A model generated the notes under the pieces. That model saw only the letters and a program-made list of their open reading frames with translations, searched no databases and was not told the origin of the DNA. From Oscillospiraceae bacterium MB08-C2-2 (GTDB lineage: Bacteria; Bacillota; Clostridia; Oscillospirales; Ruminococcaceae): a DNA stretch of 64,000 nucleotides. The DNA lies in assembly GCA_035621215.1 (NCBI GenBank), contig CP141729.1, positions 1,076,944 through 1,140,943 of the forward strand, written 5' to 3'. The translations under genes and the position numbers were made by a program. Positions 53,303 to 63,300 of the stretch are shown here, piece by piece; positions within the stretch are counted from its first letter, which is position 1, and each line of letters starts with the position of its first letter.

Positions 53303-54038
53303 GAAGAACCCTCCTTCATCGTACTGTTCCATTGCTGTAAGCCTAGCTGTCTGCCTTCCCCTAAGCAAGCCGCAGCCTAGCTAGAAACTCCTGCCCAATG
53401 ATTTGACATCGCTCCCCATGGAGGAGCCGATGTACTCCCGCAAAATGTCATTCAAAGCTTTTCATAACGCCAAAGAGGATTGTAGGGGGCAATTCTCTCA
53501 CCTTCTCATCGCTTATAAGGAGGTTATGGCATCCATTGTGCGGTCGGCGACGGAAAGATACCAGCCGGCCTTGCCTTCCGCCAAAGGCACTTATGTACAG
53601 CTCATCTGTAAAACCGACGAAGCAATCTCGTCGTCCTTTCACGCCGGAATAGGCAGTGTGCCGACCATTAGCCACTGTTAGTTCCGTAGCTTACCTCTCC
53701 CCCTTTCATTTGAATTCAAATCAATTCAATTCATACCAGCAGCAATATACACCACCGACATAAATTTTCTCACCATAAGCTAAGGGGCAACTCCAATATT
53801 GATTGTGTGTGAATGTGAGACAATTACAAAACCCTCCTTTATTATTGGGCACGGGCACATTTTTTTAAAATAATATTGCTATTTTAAAAAATAATTTTTA
53901 AGACAAAAAACAAAAGCAGCATAACAACCGCCTGTTCTACATTGCACCGGAATATGCGATCTAAAAACAGAAAATTCAAGCAATAGCACTATTTTATTTT
54001 GCATATTACCTATAAATACAATAATAAATCGCTCTTTG

Positions 54039-54090
54039 ATTATATAAAAAACACCCTTTTATGGATAGAGGAAAATCGAACGATTTCTAG
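54039..54090 (-). promoter_or_regulatory. GH67 promoter with shared activator-type box
   Basis: Read on the minus strand: CTAGAAATCG then TTCGATTTTCCTCTATC at 54090-54064, and TATAAT at 54044-54039, nineteen bases later. Sequence (24/27) and spacing match the GH115 promoter. Confidence 0.65.
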
Positions 54091-54208
54091 AACATTTCAC
54101 CACTTTCTATAAATAACGTCAAATTGAACATAAAATCGGCAAAAACATATGCATAAAATCCAATAAAAAATTGGTATCTAATAGAATAAATACTATTTTT
54201 ATTCGTTT

Positions 54209-54223
54209 ATGTTCTCGAGCACA
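54209..54223. promoter_or_regulatory. XhoI-centred palindromic element upstream of GH67
   Basis: ATGTTCTCGAGCACA, the inverse of the element at 33210-33224. It lies about 145 bases ahead of the response-regulator start as well, so it could serve both divergent genes. Confidence 0.5.
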
Positions 54224-54366
54224 TATATTAAATAGAATTTTGCAAATTTTATTGACATAACTTCCAAAATATGTTAAAAATATTATAAAGATATGTAAAA
54301 TTTTACATTTTACGCCAGCTTCAAAAATTTGCGGATATGAAAATCAGAAATTGGGGGAGTGCCGAT

Positions 54367-55140
54367 ATGTACAAGATAATTGTGGCAGACGACGAACCCA
54401 TGACCTGCTCGGTTGTTAGTCAGTTAATCTTCTGTCATTTCCCTCAGGCCGTGGTGCCTGTTGTTGCTGCCAATGGCAGACAGGCGGTAGAGAAAGCAGT
54501 AGAATATCAAGCCTCTGTTGTAATTTTGGATATTGAAATGCCGTTGCTCAATGGAATTGAAGCAGGCAAAGAGATCCGAAAGGCTTTGCCTGACTGCCAA
54601 ATTATCTACCTGACCGCCTATGCCCAGTTTGAGTATGCCCGTCAGGCTATCGTTTTGGGGGCAACGGCTTTTATACTCAAGCCGATTGTAGAAAACGAAT
54701 TGGTTTCCGCCATCTATCAGGCATTGCAGAAAGTGGAAGCCAACCCTATGGCTTTTTCACAGTCTGAATGTTTCTCCACCCCACAGGAAGAAGCTATGTC
54801 ATGCGAACATACCGATCGTCTGGCGGCTACAGCCCGGAAATATATAGACGAACAGTATGCCAAGGATCTTACAGTAAAATCCATTGCCCACAGGCTGAAT
54901 ATTACCCCCAATTATTTCAACCGAATATTCAGGCAGTCTTATCACATTTCCTGCATGGATTACATCATCAACCTGCGGATCTCCCAAAGCAAAGAGCTGC
55001 TGGAAAACCCTGTGCTGCGAATAAGGGAAATCAGCGCCTTGGTGGGATATGAGGATGCCAATTACTTTGCAAAGCTCTTTCGCAAAAAGGTAGGCGTGAC
55101 TCCCACCGAATACCGGGACCAACTTTTTTTCGTCGGCTAA
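54367..55140 (+). CDS. response regulator with AraC-type DNA-binding domain (orphan)
   Basis: 257 aa. Receiver domain about 1-120 with acidic pocket VADDEP, phospho-acceptor Asp55 (VVILDIEMPLLNG) and the Lys in ILKP. Two AraC helix-turn-helix motifs occupy about 155-255 (LTVKSIAHRLNITPNYFNRIFRQSY..., IREISALVGYEDANYFAKLFRKKVGVTPTEYR). GGGGGAG is eight bases before ATG 54367; ATG 54337 is rejected. No kinase gene adjoins it on its strand. It is divergent from GH67, so it is a candidate activator of that gene. A strong terminator follows. Confidence 0.93.
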   Translation: MYKIIVADDEPMTCSVVSQLIFCHFPQAVVPVVAANGRQAVEKAVEYQASVVILDIEMPLLNGIEAGKEIRKALPDCQIIYLTAYAQFEYARQAIVLGATAFILKPIVENELVSAIYQALQKVEANPMAFSQSECFSTPQEEAMSCEHTDRLAATARKYIDEQYAKDLTVKSIAHRLNITPNYFNRIFRQSYHISCMDYIINLRISQSKELLENPVLRIREISALVGYEDANYFAKLFRKKVGVTPTEYRDQLFFVG

Positions 55141-55231
55141 GATGCAGGTGAATATTGCAGCGGATACAGATGTGGTAAATATCCCTCAGATAAAATTTTC
55201 ACGCTTATCATTCATCCAGAAAACTAAATTC

Positions 55232-55277
55232 AAAGAGGACAGAGCCACCCAATATTTGGATGGCTCTGTCCTCTTTT
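55232..55277 (+). terminator. terminator of the orphan response regulator
   Basis: AAAGAGGACAGAGCCA (55232-55247) pairs with TGGCTCTGTCCTCTTTT (55261-55277). Confidence 0.85.
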
Positions 55278-55295
55278 CAGCTCTTACACAAAAAA

Positions 55296-55526
55296 GCCAC
55301 CTAAAATGTAGGTGGCTACAAACTGTGGACATAACTGCCTTTAACTTGAAGACCTTATGGTTTTGATGTGTAATTCTTCCGGAGTCGAATTGATTTCAAC
55401 GCAGGAATCCCATTTTTTTTGCGCCCGAGTGGCGCAATCCGGGGGGAATATGGAGGGCATTGGATACCCCTCATAAAGGGTGTAGACCTTTGTCTGCACC
55501 CACAAGCCACCTGAAATGTAGGTGGC
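55296..55526. repeat. pair of near-identical 21-base palindromes flanking 189 bases
   Basis: GCCACCT-AAAATGT-AGGTGGC at 55296-55316 and the same with one changed loop base at 55506-55526. The interval between the converging genes contains no gene. Each could be a terminator; the pair may also mark a small non-autonomous element. Confidence 0.55.
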
Positions 55527-55541
55527 TTGGTATGAATTTCT

Positions 55542-56594
55542 TTATTGGTTTTTCGCTTCTCCCATAACCCCGGGAGCTTCCTCCAGCCCCATTGCAAAGA
55601 TTTGCTCAACAATATCCATGTAGTCGGCGGCATATTTTTCATAAAGAGGTCGGCAGAGCTCCTGCATAAGTGCAATGTCTTCTGCCTTTGGAAGAATAAC
55701 TTCCACGCCATTTTCATAGCATATTTTTTTTGAGCGCTCTGTGCGCTTCCCCCATTCTTGCCGCTGGAACAGGGCGGATTCCTTTGCGCATTCCCGAATA
55801 ATCTCCATATCTTCATCCGAAAGCTTTTGCAGTGCCTCCTGAGAAATCACCTGCATTTCGGGGACCCGTGTATGCTCGGTCCAATAATAATACTGTGCCA
55901 CCTCATAATGGGATGTGGATTCATAGGAGGGCCAATTGTTCTCAGCCCCATCAATCCGGCCGGTCTGCAGTGCGGAATAAACATCGCTAAAAACAATGGG
56001 ACTGGCGGTAGCTCCAATCAGCCTGACCATCTCAGCGGCCATGGTTGATTCCTGCACACGAATGTTCAGTCCCTTAAAATCCCCAAGACTCTCAATGGGC
56101 ACAGTGGTATAAAAGCTCCGGGAGCCCGCAGTATACCACGAAAGCCCCAGAATGTTCTGCTTCTCGAGGGCACCTAAGAAATGGTTGCCGATTTCACTAT
56201 CCAACACCTGCCACATGTGTTCCTCGTCACGATAAAGGTAGGGCAGATGCAGTACATTAAAGGATGGCTCAACTTCGGCAAGCTGTGTCAGTGATAGGCG
56301 AGCAAAATCAATACCGCCAATGCGCAGCTGCTCAATGCACTCCACCTCGCTGCCCAACTGGGCGCTGTGAAAAACAACGATTTTAATGCGCCCGCCTGTA
56401 CGTTCCTCCACCAGTTCTGCAAATTTATTGGCCCCTAGTGTGGTGGGATAATCCGCTGCCTGATTTTCCGCATAACGAAAAACGAATTGGGGTACAACTT
56501 CATTTTCGCTGCTTAAAGAACGGCCGCACCCTATCTGCACACTCATAAGCAAAGTACAGATAAACAGATAGGAGATGATTCGTTTGCGCTTCAT
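55542..56594 (-). CDS. TRAP-type DctP family substrate-binding lipoprotein, without DctQM
   Basis: 350 aa. Lipobox MSVQIGCGRS (Cys23). DctP fold: FVFRYAENQAADYPTTLGANKFAELVEERTGGRIKIVVFHSAQLG, GSRSFYTTVPIESLGDFKGLNIRVQES and ASPIVFSDVYSALQTGRIDGAENNW, with the family's conserved Arg for carboxylate binding in LNIRVQ. No TRAP membrane genes occur in the window. It is third in an operon with a YesM kinase and YesN regulator (11 bases behind the latter). I infer a sensory role, with a carboxylated sugar such as glucuronate as likely ligand. Confidence 0.9.
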   Translation of the reverse strand: MKRKRIISYLFICTLLMSVQIGCGRSLSSENEVVPQFVFRYAENQAADYPTTLGANKFAELVEERTGGRIKIVVFHSAQLGSEVECIEQLRIGGIDFARLSLTQLAEVEPSFNVLHLPYLYRDEEHMWQVLDSEIGNHFLGALEKQNILGLSWYTAGSRSFYTTVPIESLGDFKGLNIRVQESTMAAEMVRLIGATASPIVFSDVYSALQTGRIDGAENNWPSYESTSHYEVAQYYYWTEHTRVPEMQVISQEALQKLSDEDMEIIRECAKESALFQRQEWGKRTERSKKICYENGVEVILPKAEDIALMQELCRPLYEKYAADYMDIVEQIFAMGLEEAPGVMGEAKNQ

Positions 56595-56605
56595 TGTCAG
56601 TCTCC

Positions 56606-58162
56606 TTACATATCACCGGGAAGACATTCTCTCTCCCGGTATTCCGAGGGACATATCCCCACCGCTCTGCGAAACACCTTGGTGAAATAATTGGGGTCCT
56701 TATACCCTACTCTTTCGCCAATCTCCCGTATGGTAATATCCGAATTCTGCATCAATTCCTTGGCCGCCTGAATTCTGACATCGGTCAGGTAAGTTATAAA
56801 ATTGCGCTGAAAGCACTGCTTAAACAGCTTGCTGAAATATGCGCTGGAATAGTTCATGGCCCAAGCAATGCCGGGCAGAAAAATATCCTCGTGATAATGC
56901 TGGGCCACATATTGCTGAATCTCATTTTTCACCTTTCGCAGATGCACCGTATCTTTTTCAGTTCCCAGTGCCAACAGCTGATCTGCCAGATAGCACAGCC
57001 TGGAGGTTACCGTATGGCTCAGACTTTCTATATCCGTTTGCTCCATTGCGGTGGGAATTACGACATCCGGGATGCTGAGGCCGGTTTGCTGCTTTAAAGA
57101 TTGTACAGTCTTGGCAAGATGAACATTTAGCCGAATGATGATGGTTTCCCATTCCAATTGCTGGGCAAACAGGCTTCTGACAAAGCCGGATGCGGCTCGC
57201 CCAATTTCCTCGATATCACCAAATAAAATGCTGTTTATAATAGGGTTGTCCGAAAATTCTGCCGATTCTGTCTCACCACCATCTTCGTGGATGTTAATCG
57301 GGTTTTCGGCCGTGCAGCGCCCCAGCGCAACCTGGGCCTGAAAGCAGGAAAGCTGCGCATATTGAATATTGGAAAAGCTCTTCCCAACTGCCGCAAAAAT
57401 GGGATACCCCCACAAGGTTTTGGCCGCTTGAGAAATAATAGGCAAATGGGTCAGGGTGGCCGCCTGCGCATCCACCTCCGAATGGTCGCTGACATTGATA
57501 ATATAGACCTTGCCGTCATAACAATATGCAAAAAGGTGGATATGGGCGGGCCATGTGTTGCGGTGCAGTGCCGAGACGATATCTTTATCACTATTAGCCG
57601 AGGCACCATGGAGAACGGCAAAAACACCATTGTTAAAGGCCACACCGTAATTTTCCATCTGGGCTGTCATATATTCAGGGGTAATATGCCCACCCATGAT
57701 GGTGCGCACAATTTGTTCCTCCACCTGGAGGGAAAGGCTGTGTATCCGTTCTATGGAGCGTTCTTTTTCCGCTTCCCCGTCACGTCGGCAATCAATTTGA
57801 TGCAGAACCTTATCCAAAGCGCTGCACAGTGCTTGGTCCGTGCAGGGCTTGAGCAGATAATCGGCTGTCCCCAAGGCAATAGCGGTTCGGGCATATTCAA
57901 ACTCACTGTAGGCGGTCAGCATAATGATTTTACAGTCAGGGAGCTTTTGCGCTATGATCTGAGCCGCCTCCAACCCATTCATGCCAGGCATGTCAATATC
58001 CAGGATGGCAAGATCAGCTTCGGAGAGCAGAGCACTTTCCACAGCCTCCCGCCCATTGGTTGCAGCTCTCACAACGCAGCGGTCGCTCAAGTGGTCTTCC
58101 AGCACCTGCCTCAGAACCATAAGCTCCAGTCTCTCGTCATCTGCAATCACGATATTATACAT
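56606..58162 (-). CDS. YesN-type response regulator with AraC DNA-binding domain
   Basis: 518 aa. Receiver about 1-120 (VIADDERLELMVLRQVL, Asp55 in LAILDIDMPGMNG, Lys in LLKPC). A long central region (about 130-400) of unknown function is typical of YesN proteins. The C-terminal AraC pair lies at about 415-515 (DIFLPGIAWAMNYSSAYFSKLFKQCF..., IREIGERVGYKDPNYFTKVFRRAVGICPSEYR). It overlaps the kinase gene by eight bases, so the two form a cognate pair. Confidence 0.95.
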   Translation of the reverse strand: MYNIVIADDERLELMVLRQVLEDHLSDRCVVRAATNGREAVESALLSEADLAILDIDMPGMNGLEAAQIIAQKLPDCKIIMLTAYSEFEYARTAIALGTADYLLKPCTDQALCSALDKVLHQIDCRRDGEAEKERSIERIHSLSLQVEEQIVRTIMGGHITPEYMTAQMENYGVAFNNGVFAVLHGASANSDKDIVSALHRNTWPAHIHLFAYCYDGKVYIINVSDHSEVDAQAATLTHLPIISQAAKTLWGYPIFAAVGKSFSNIQYAQLSCFQAQVALGRCTAENPINIHEDGGETESAEFSDNPIINSILFGDIEEIGRAASGFVRSLFAQQLEWETIIIRLNVHLAKTVQSLKQQTGLSIPDVVIPTAMEQTDIESLSHTVTSRLCYLADQLLALGTEKDTVHLRKVKNEIQQYVAQHYHEDIFLPGIAWAMNYSSAYFSKLFKQCFQRNFITYLTDVRIQAAKELMQNSDITIREIGERVGYKDPNYFTKVFRRAVGICPSEYRERECLPGDM

Positions 58163-59666
58163 AAGCTTCTCCCTCCTTGTGGACTGGCAGAACCAGCCGA
58201 ACGGATGTGCCCAAACCTATGCGGCTATGCACCCGAAAGCTGCTGTCGGCAAACAGCAGTTCCAGCCGTGACCGCACATTGCCCATGCCTATATGGGAGA
58301 GATGCCCTTTATATGCCGCTGTTTCTTCCAGCAGCTTTTGTAATGCTTGCCGGGAGATTCCCATGCCCGTGTCGGTAATTGTAATATGCGAGTATTCGCC
58401 TTTCCTGCGAATACGAACCCGCACGCTCCCCCCTTCTTCTTTTGGGGAGATTCCATGGATAATGGCATTTTCCACCAGCGGCTGCAAGGTAAAAACAGGG
58501 ATAAAAACAGCTTTTTCATCCACCTTACTGTCCATAAAAAAGGTAAGGCGGCTGCCAAATCTGCGCTGCTGGATGTACATATAATCCAGAATAATGTTGA
58601 TTTCCCGCTCCAAGGGCACAATAGCATCGGAGGCCTGCAAGTTATAGCGAAAAAGATTGGCAAGTTTTTGAATAAGCTCCTCGGTATAGCGGGCCTCCTC
58701 TATTTTGGCGGTGCTGCAAATTGTGTTCAGGGTGTTAAACAAAAAATGAGGGTTAATCTGGCTTTGGAGCATGGAAAGCTGCATTGATTTCAACTGCTTT
58801 TCCATTTCCATCTCCTGCAAAGCTTTCTGGTGTAAGCGAACCTCCATTTTAATAACTTCCTGAAGGGCTGCAATGTATTCCCGCATGGAGCCTTTCATCT
58901 TGTTGAACAGGTTCACCAGCTGACCAATCTCATCCTGATTTTTTACATGAATATCGGGTATATCCAGCTGGTTGTCAGCAATCTGCTGTGCGTTGTTTGC
59001 CATCTTCAAAACCGGGCGGATAATTTGTCGCATAACCATTGCGCCCAAAAGGGCGGCTAAAATCAAAATAACAACCGCAAAAGAAATGGTAATCACCGGC
59101 AATAACTGTAAGGACTGCATTTTGCGGGCATAGTTGTTGGTGCCTTCGTCCAGCGTTTCTTTCATTAAATCCTGCAAATAGCTGTTGATATAACCTGCGG
59201 CATCAAGGGTATTGTAATACTGGTTGGCGTAGGCGGTATCCTTCAGAGCAACCTGCAGCAGCTGTTCGCATTTGCCGCTGTAATACACATAGGCAGTTTG
59301 TACTGCCTGCGTTAACAAATATCGCTGCACTCCGGTTTTTTGATAGTCAAGCTTCAACGTGGAAATGGCAGCTTGAGTCTGCTTTTTGGCCGCGTAATAT
59401 TGAGCAAAATTATCTTCAGTTTTGTTTCGGGAACATGTAATGAAAGCTGAATTTTCAGCTTCAAAGCAAACCAAAGAGTAATTCACCTGATAGCTATCAC
59501 CCAGAATTTCATTGAAATCCTGCGTGTGAATATAAACTGCGCCTAAGGCAAAAAGGCATATGGTTACAACCATCACCACGATTATTCCAATAAAAATGCC
59601 TATTTTATATCGTATCGAAAGGGACAGCCACCAATTCTGGACGCTGCGCCTATATGTCATGTGCAA
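58155..59666 (-). CDS. YesM-type sensor histidine kinase
   Basis: 503 aa. TM1 about 22-46, an extracytoplasmic helical domain (~140 residues, four-helix-bundle-like), and TM2 about 188-212. HAMP follows (MVMRQIIRPVLKMANNAQQIADNQL), then His_kinase domain with the phosphorylatable His307 in QINPHFLFNTLN, and HATPase with LQPLVENAIIHGI and GMGISRQALQ / GIGLGTSVRLVLP. It lacks its own ligand-binding fold, as expected if it reads a binding protein such as the DctP protein encoded downstream. Confidence 0.95.
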   Translation of the reverse strand: MHMTYRRSVQNWWLSLSIRYKIGIFIGIIVVMVVTICLFALGAVYIHTQDFNEILGDSYQVNYSLVCFEAENSAFITCSRNKTEDNFAQYYAAKKQTQAAISTLKLDYQKTGVQRYLLTQAVQTAYVYYSGKCEQLLQVALKDTAYANQYYNTLDAAGYINSYLQDLMKETLDEGTNNYARKMQSLQLLPVITISFAVVILILAALLGAMVMRQIIRPVLKMANNAQQIADNQLDIPDIHVKNQDEIGQLVNLFNKMKGSMREYIAALQEVIKMEVRLHQKALQEMEMEKQLKSMQLSMLQSQINPHFLFNTLNTICSTAKIEEARYTEELIQKLANLFRYNLQASDAIVPLEREINIILDYMYIQQRRFGSRLTFFMDSKVDEKAVFIPVFTLQPLVENAIIHGISPKEEGGSVRVRIRRKGEYSHITITDTGMGISRQALQKLLEETAAYKGHLSHIGMGNVRSRLELLFADSSFRVHSRIGLGTSVRLVLPVHKEGEAYV

Positions 59667-60074
59667 TCACCTGCTTTTTCTTTTACTATATGATAACACA
59701 TCCGCCGTTTATTTAGTAGACAATCGCCATAAATAAAAATCATTCGCTATATATTTTGGCAATTTTTTGTATCTTTATCTAAATAAAGGCCTAGGGGTAA
59801 GGTAAAAAGCATAGAACTAAGCAGCACAAGTTGCGTGACAAGGTACAGCATTTTTAGCGAAGCCTCGTCTATTACCTTGCGCAGCTGGCAGCGGCAGCTT
59901 TTGTTTATATCACTTTCTCTGAAGAGGCAAAGCACACTTTATTTTATATTGCCGTTTCCCGATGGCAGTAAATGTCATTGGCTTCTTAGGGCCCTTTACA
60001 ATTTATTAACAGCCGCCTTACTGTTATAATGGAGAGAGTTTGAATTATTTATAACAATTCTGTAAAATTTTCGA

Positions 60075-60103
60075 TTGACTTTAGGAATTTCCAGATATAT
60101 ACT
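60075..60103 (+). promoter_or_regulatory. promoter of the LRR gene
   Basis: TTGACT (60075-60080), 17 bases, TATACT (60098-60103). A ~205-base leader follows. Confidence 0.6.
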
Positions 60104-60147
60104 ATGATTTGTATTTTGTTATCCTCAGATTACAATTTCAACTGATC

Positions 60148-60176
60148 AAAATTCGCCCTTTCGGCGAATTTTCTTT
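60148..60176 (+). terminator. leader terminator ahead of the LRR gene
   Basis: AAAATTCGCC (60148-60157) pairs with GGCGAATTTT (60163-60172), followed by CTTTGTTGTTATTGTTT. Because it is downstream of the promoter it could attenuate expression. Confidence 0.5.
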
Positions 60177-60316
60177 GTTGTTATTGTTTCTAGCGGGTAA
60201 CTTATCGTATTGATACTTCTTTTTTCTTTCACACCCCATACCCACTTGCCGGAGTTGAGCAGCGTGTGTCCAGGTATGAATGATAAAAAGAATGTAAAAA
60301 AGGAGACTTGCATTGC

Positions 60317-63300
60317 ATGAAAAACACAAAAACAGTTTTTAAGACAACGGCAATTCTGTTAGCTGTTTCACTATCCTTTGGGCCTTTTAGCAGAGTTGCA
60401 TATGCCTCGGATACACCCCTGCAATCCGATCCAGGCACTTCTGAAACATCTCTGTCTGAAGTCCAAACCGAGTATAGCTTGGCTCTGGGGCAATCCGGTG
60501 AGCCGGTTTTGGGAGAGTCGGGCGCAGACAACACCACACTTGCCATCACAACTTTGAATATTGCGGCTTTGGATACAATTATTGAAGCAGATGGTATTAC
60601 ATACAAAATTCTCAGCTTACCCCAAGAATCTTCCAAGGGCACTGTGCAGGTGGGCAACGGCTCAACTGCAATCACAGTGGGCTCTTCCAATCTCACTATA
60701 CCGGATACCATTGCATATGAGGAAAATGAGTATAGTGTGGTTGCAATAGGATACCGTGCCTTTATGCGCCAAACTTCCCTCAAAACCATTTTTTTACCCG
60801 ATAGCCTTACCTCAGTGGGAGAAAGCGCTTTTTGGGGTAGTGGCCTGACAGAAATTACATTACCCGATACCGTCAATACCGTTGGGAAAAGTGCATTTGC
60901 CAACTGCACTTCCCTAAAAACAGCTGTGCTTTCTTCTGGGATGACAGAAATTCCCCAGGAGCTGTTTTCTGCCAGTTCCAGTGAATACGGCTACGAAACC
61001 GTATTGTCAAGTGTCACCATTCCCGAGGGTATTACCAGTATTGGTCAGAAGGCCTTTCTGGGCTGCGAAAAACTAAAAACAATAGAAATTCCCGCCAGTG
61101 TCACCGTTATTGGAGAAAGCGCTTTTAAAGAGTCTAAACTCACTGCGGTAAACTTTGCGGCAAATAGCCAGTTGGAAGAAATAGGCGCAGAGGCATTTTT
61201 GGAGTGTACTTCCTTAACAGAAATCACTCTTCCAGAAGGCCTGCGGCACATCCGTGGAAATGCCTTCAAAAAAACCGGGCTAAAAACAGCAGCACTCCCC
61301 TCCAGCCTGGAAACTTTGGAGTATAATACTTTCAGTGACTGCAGCAGCCTTACCGCTATCAACGTAGGAGCAGAAAACACTTATTTTGAAAGTGTGGATG
61401 GTGTTCTTTTTACAAAAGGGATGCAGACCTTGCTAAACTATCCCATAAAAAAGGCGGATACCAACTACACAATTCCCGCCAATGTTGAGACTATCCTGAA
61501 ATATGCATTTAATAAAGCGGCTAACCTTGAGACTCTCTCTTTTGGTTCCGCTGTTACAACAGTTGAAAACAATGCCTTTGAAGGGGCTTCCAAGCTGAAA
61601 AACGTTACCATGGGCAACTCAGTAACCTCCATGGGGAAAATGGCTTTTTATAACAACAGCGCATTAGAATCTTTGGTCTTATCCGATAACATCACAGAGA
61701 TTGCGCAATATAGTATTTACAATTGCAGCAAGCTCAAAGCCATAACCATGCCAGCCAATTTAACTAAAATTAACTCCGGTGGTATTTCCGGAATTGCCAG
61801 CGATGCAATTTACACCGTTAAGAACGTAGCTGTAAAGGCAGTGCTCGTAAGTTACGGCATCTCTGAGGCAAATATTGCACTGACCAATACCGAGCCTGAG
61901 CCTGTCAGTGAATTCACAGTAGATGGCTTGCTGTATACAGTGTTGACAGCGGCAGAAAACGGCACACCCGGTACTGTTCAGTTGGGCAATGGCAAAACTG
62001 CACTGGCAGCCACAGATCAGAACCTGACCATTCTGGCTTCGGTGGAACATCAAGGAAAAAGCTATAATGTTACCACCATTGGCTCTCGTGCTTTTATGGA
62101 CAACGATCAAATCCGTAAGGTAACCATTAGCAGTGGAATTACCAAAATTGACAATGGCGCTTTTATGCGGTCTTCGCTAACCAGCATTGTAATCCCGGAT
62201 TCTGTAGAAGAAATCGGCGCCAACGCTTTTATGCTCTGTCAGCAGCTGGGCAATATTTCACTGCCCGCTAACCTAACAAAGATTTCTGAATATACTTTTT
62301 CTGCCTGCAAAATGCTCAACAGCATTGTCATTCCTGAGGGTGTTCTCACCATTGAAGCAAATGCCTTCAATCAATGTGAAAGCCTGACCACTGTTTCGCT
62401 GCCTGCATCTTTACAGGAAATCGGCGACTCAGCTTTCTGGTCTCTGGAAGCTTTGCATACGGTTAATATTGCTTCGGGCAGCAACCTTAAAAAAATCGGA
62501 ATAAGAGCGTTTAATTTCTGCAGCGCTTTGACCACCATTGCTTTGCCCCAATCTCTGGAAAGCGTTGGTGAAAATGCCTTTCAAAAGAGCAGCAATCTGG
62601 TTATCACTTTCCCCCAAGGCAGTAAGCTCAATTACTTGGGCGACAGTGCCTTTGGATCCACTCAAATGAAGCAGTTTATGGTTCCCGCCACACTGACCAA
62701 CTTTAACACCAATGCGCTCAATGGGTGCACCAAGCTGACCTCCATTACGGTAGAGGAGGGGAACCCCTCTTACAGCAGCATCAATGGTGTCTTGTTTGAT
62801 AAAGGTGCATCTACACTGCTCAAATACCCTGCCAGTAAAGCGGAAGAAGAATATACTGTGCCTTCCAGTGTTCGAACAGTAGGAGTTTACGCCTTCCATC
62901 AAGCGGCCAACCTGGAAAAGATAACTGTGCAAAGCGGTACTCTCGCAATCAGTTCTTATGCTTTTCAGGATGCAGCCACGCTGAAAACCGTTATCTTGCC
63001 TGACAGCATCACCTCTATTGGTAAACTGGCCTTTTACAATTGCAGCAATCTACGTTCTGTTCGCCTTCCGGCAGGCGTGGAAGAAATTGTGGATAACCTG
63101 TTCTATAATTGCCCCAAGCTGACTAGCATCGCCATCCCCACAGGTGTTAAAACCATCAATAGCAATGCCTTTGGAGTCTGCGCACAGCTGAGCCAAATTA
63201 CAATTGAATCGGCTCTAGTTACTTCTATTGCCTCTGGTGCCTTTAGTGGTGTGGCAGCCGATGCTGTTTTTACTGTAAAGACTGAGGCCATCAAAGGACT

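Larger units (their letters stand above)
53303..54366. other. divergent 1-kb region: long GH67 leader and regulator promoter
   Basis: On the GH67 side it carries the promoter box and TATAAT near 54090-54039 and a ~730-base leader. In that leader, 53448-53675 is open on the minus strand (frame includes GRHTAYSGVKGRRDCFVGFTDE), with a block shared with the thiW leader. The centre is extremely AT-rich. The palindromic element at 54209-54223 lies between the two genes. No gene is confidently supported. Confidence 0.5.
59667..60316. other. divergent intergenic region
   Basis: Between the kinase (minus) and the LRR gene (plus). It carries the promoter at 60075-60103 and a leader hairpin at 60148-60172. 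No gene is seen. Confidence 0.5.

Noticed and set aside
53448-53675. 75-codon minus-strand ORF in the GH67 leader as a gene
   Set aside because: No ribosome site; lies in a transcribed leader and shares only a short block with the thiW leader, so it is reported as a possible repeated element, not as a gene.
55355-55816. 153-codon minus-strand frame across the DctP gene end
   Set aside because: Overlaps the DctP gene in another frame and crosses palindromes; shadow.
60229-60909. 226-codon minus-strand frame at the LRR gene start
   Set aside because: Antisense of the LRR protein, which has promoter, ribosome site and signal peptide on the plus strand.
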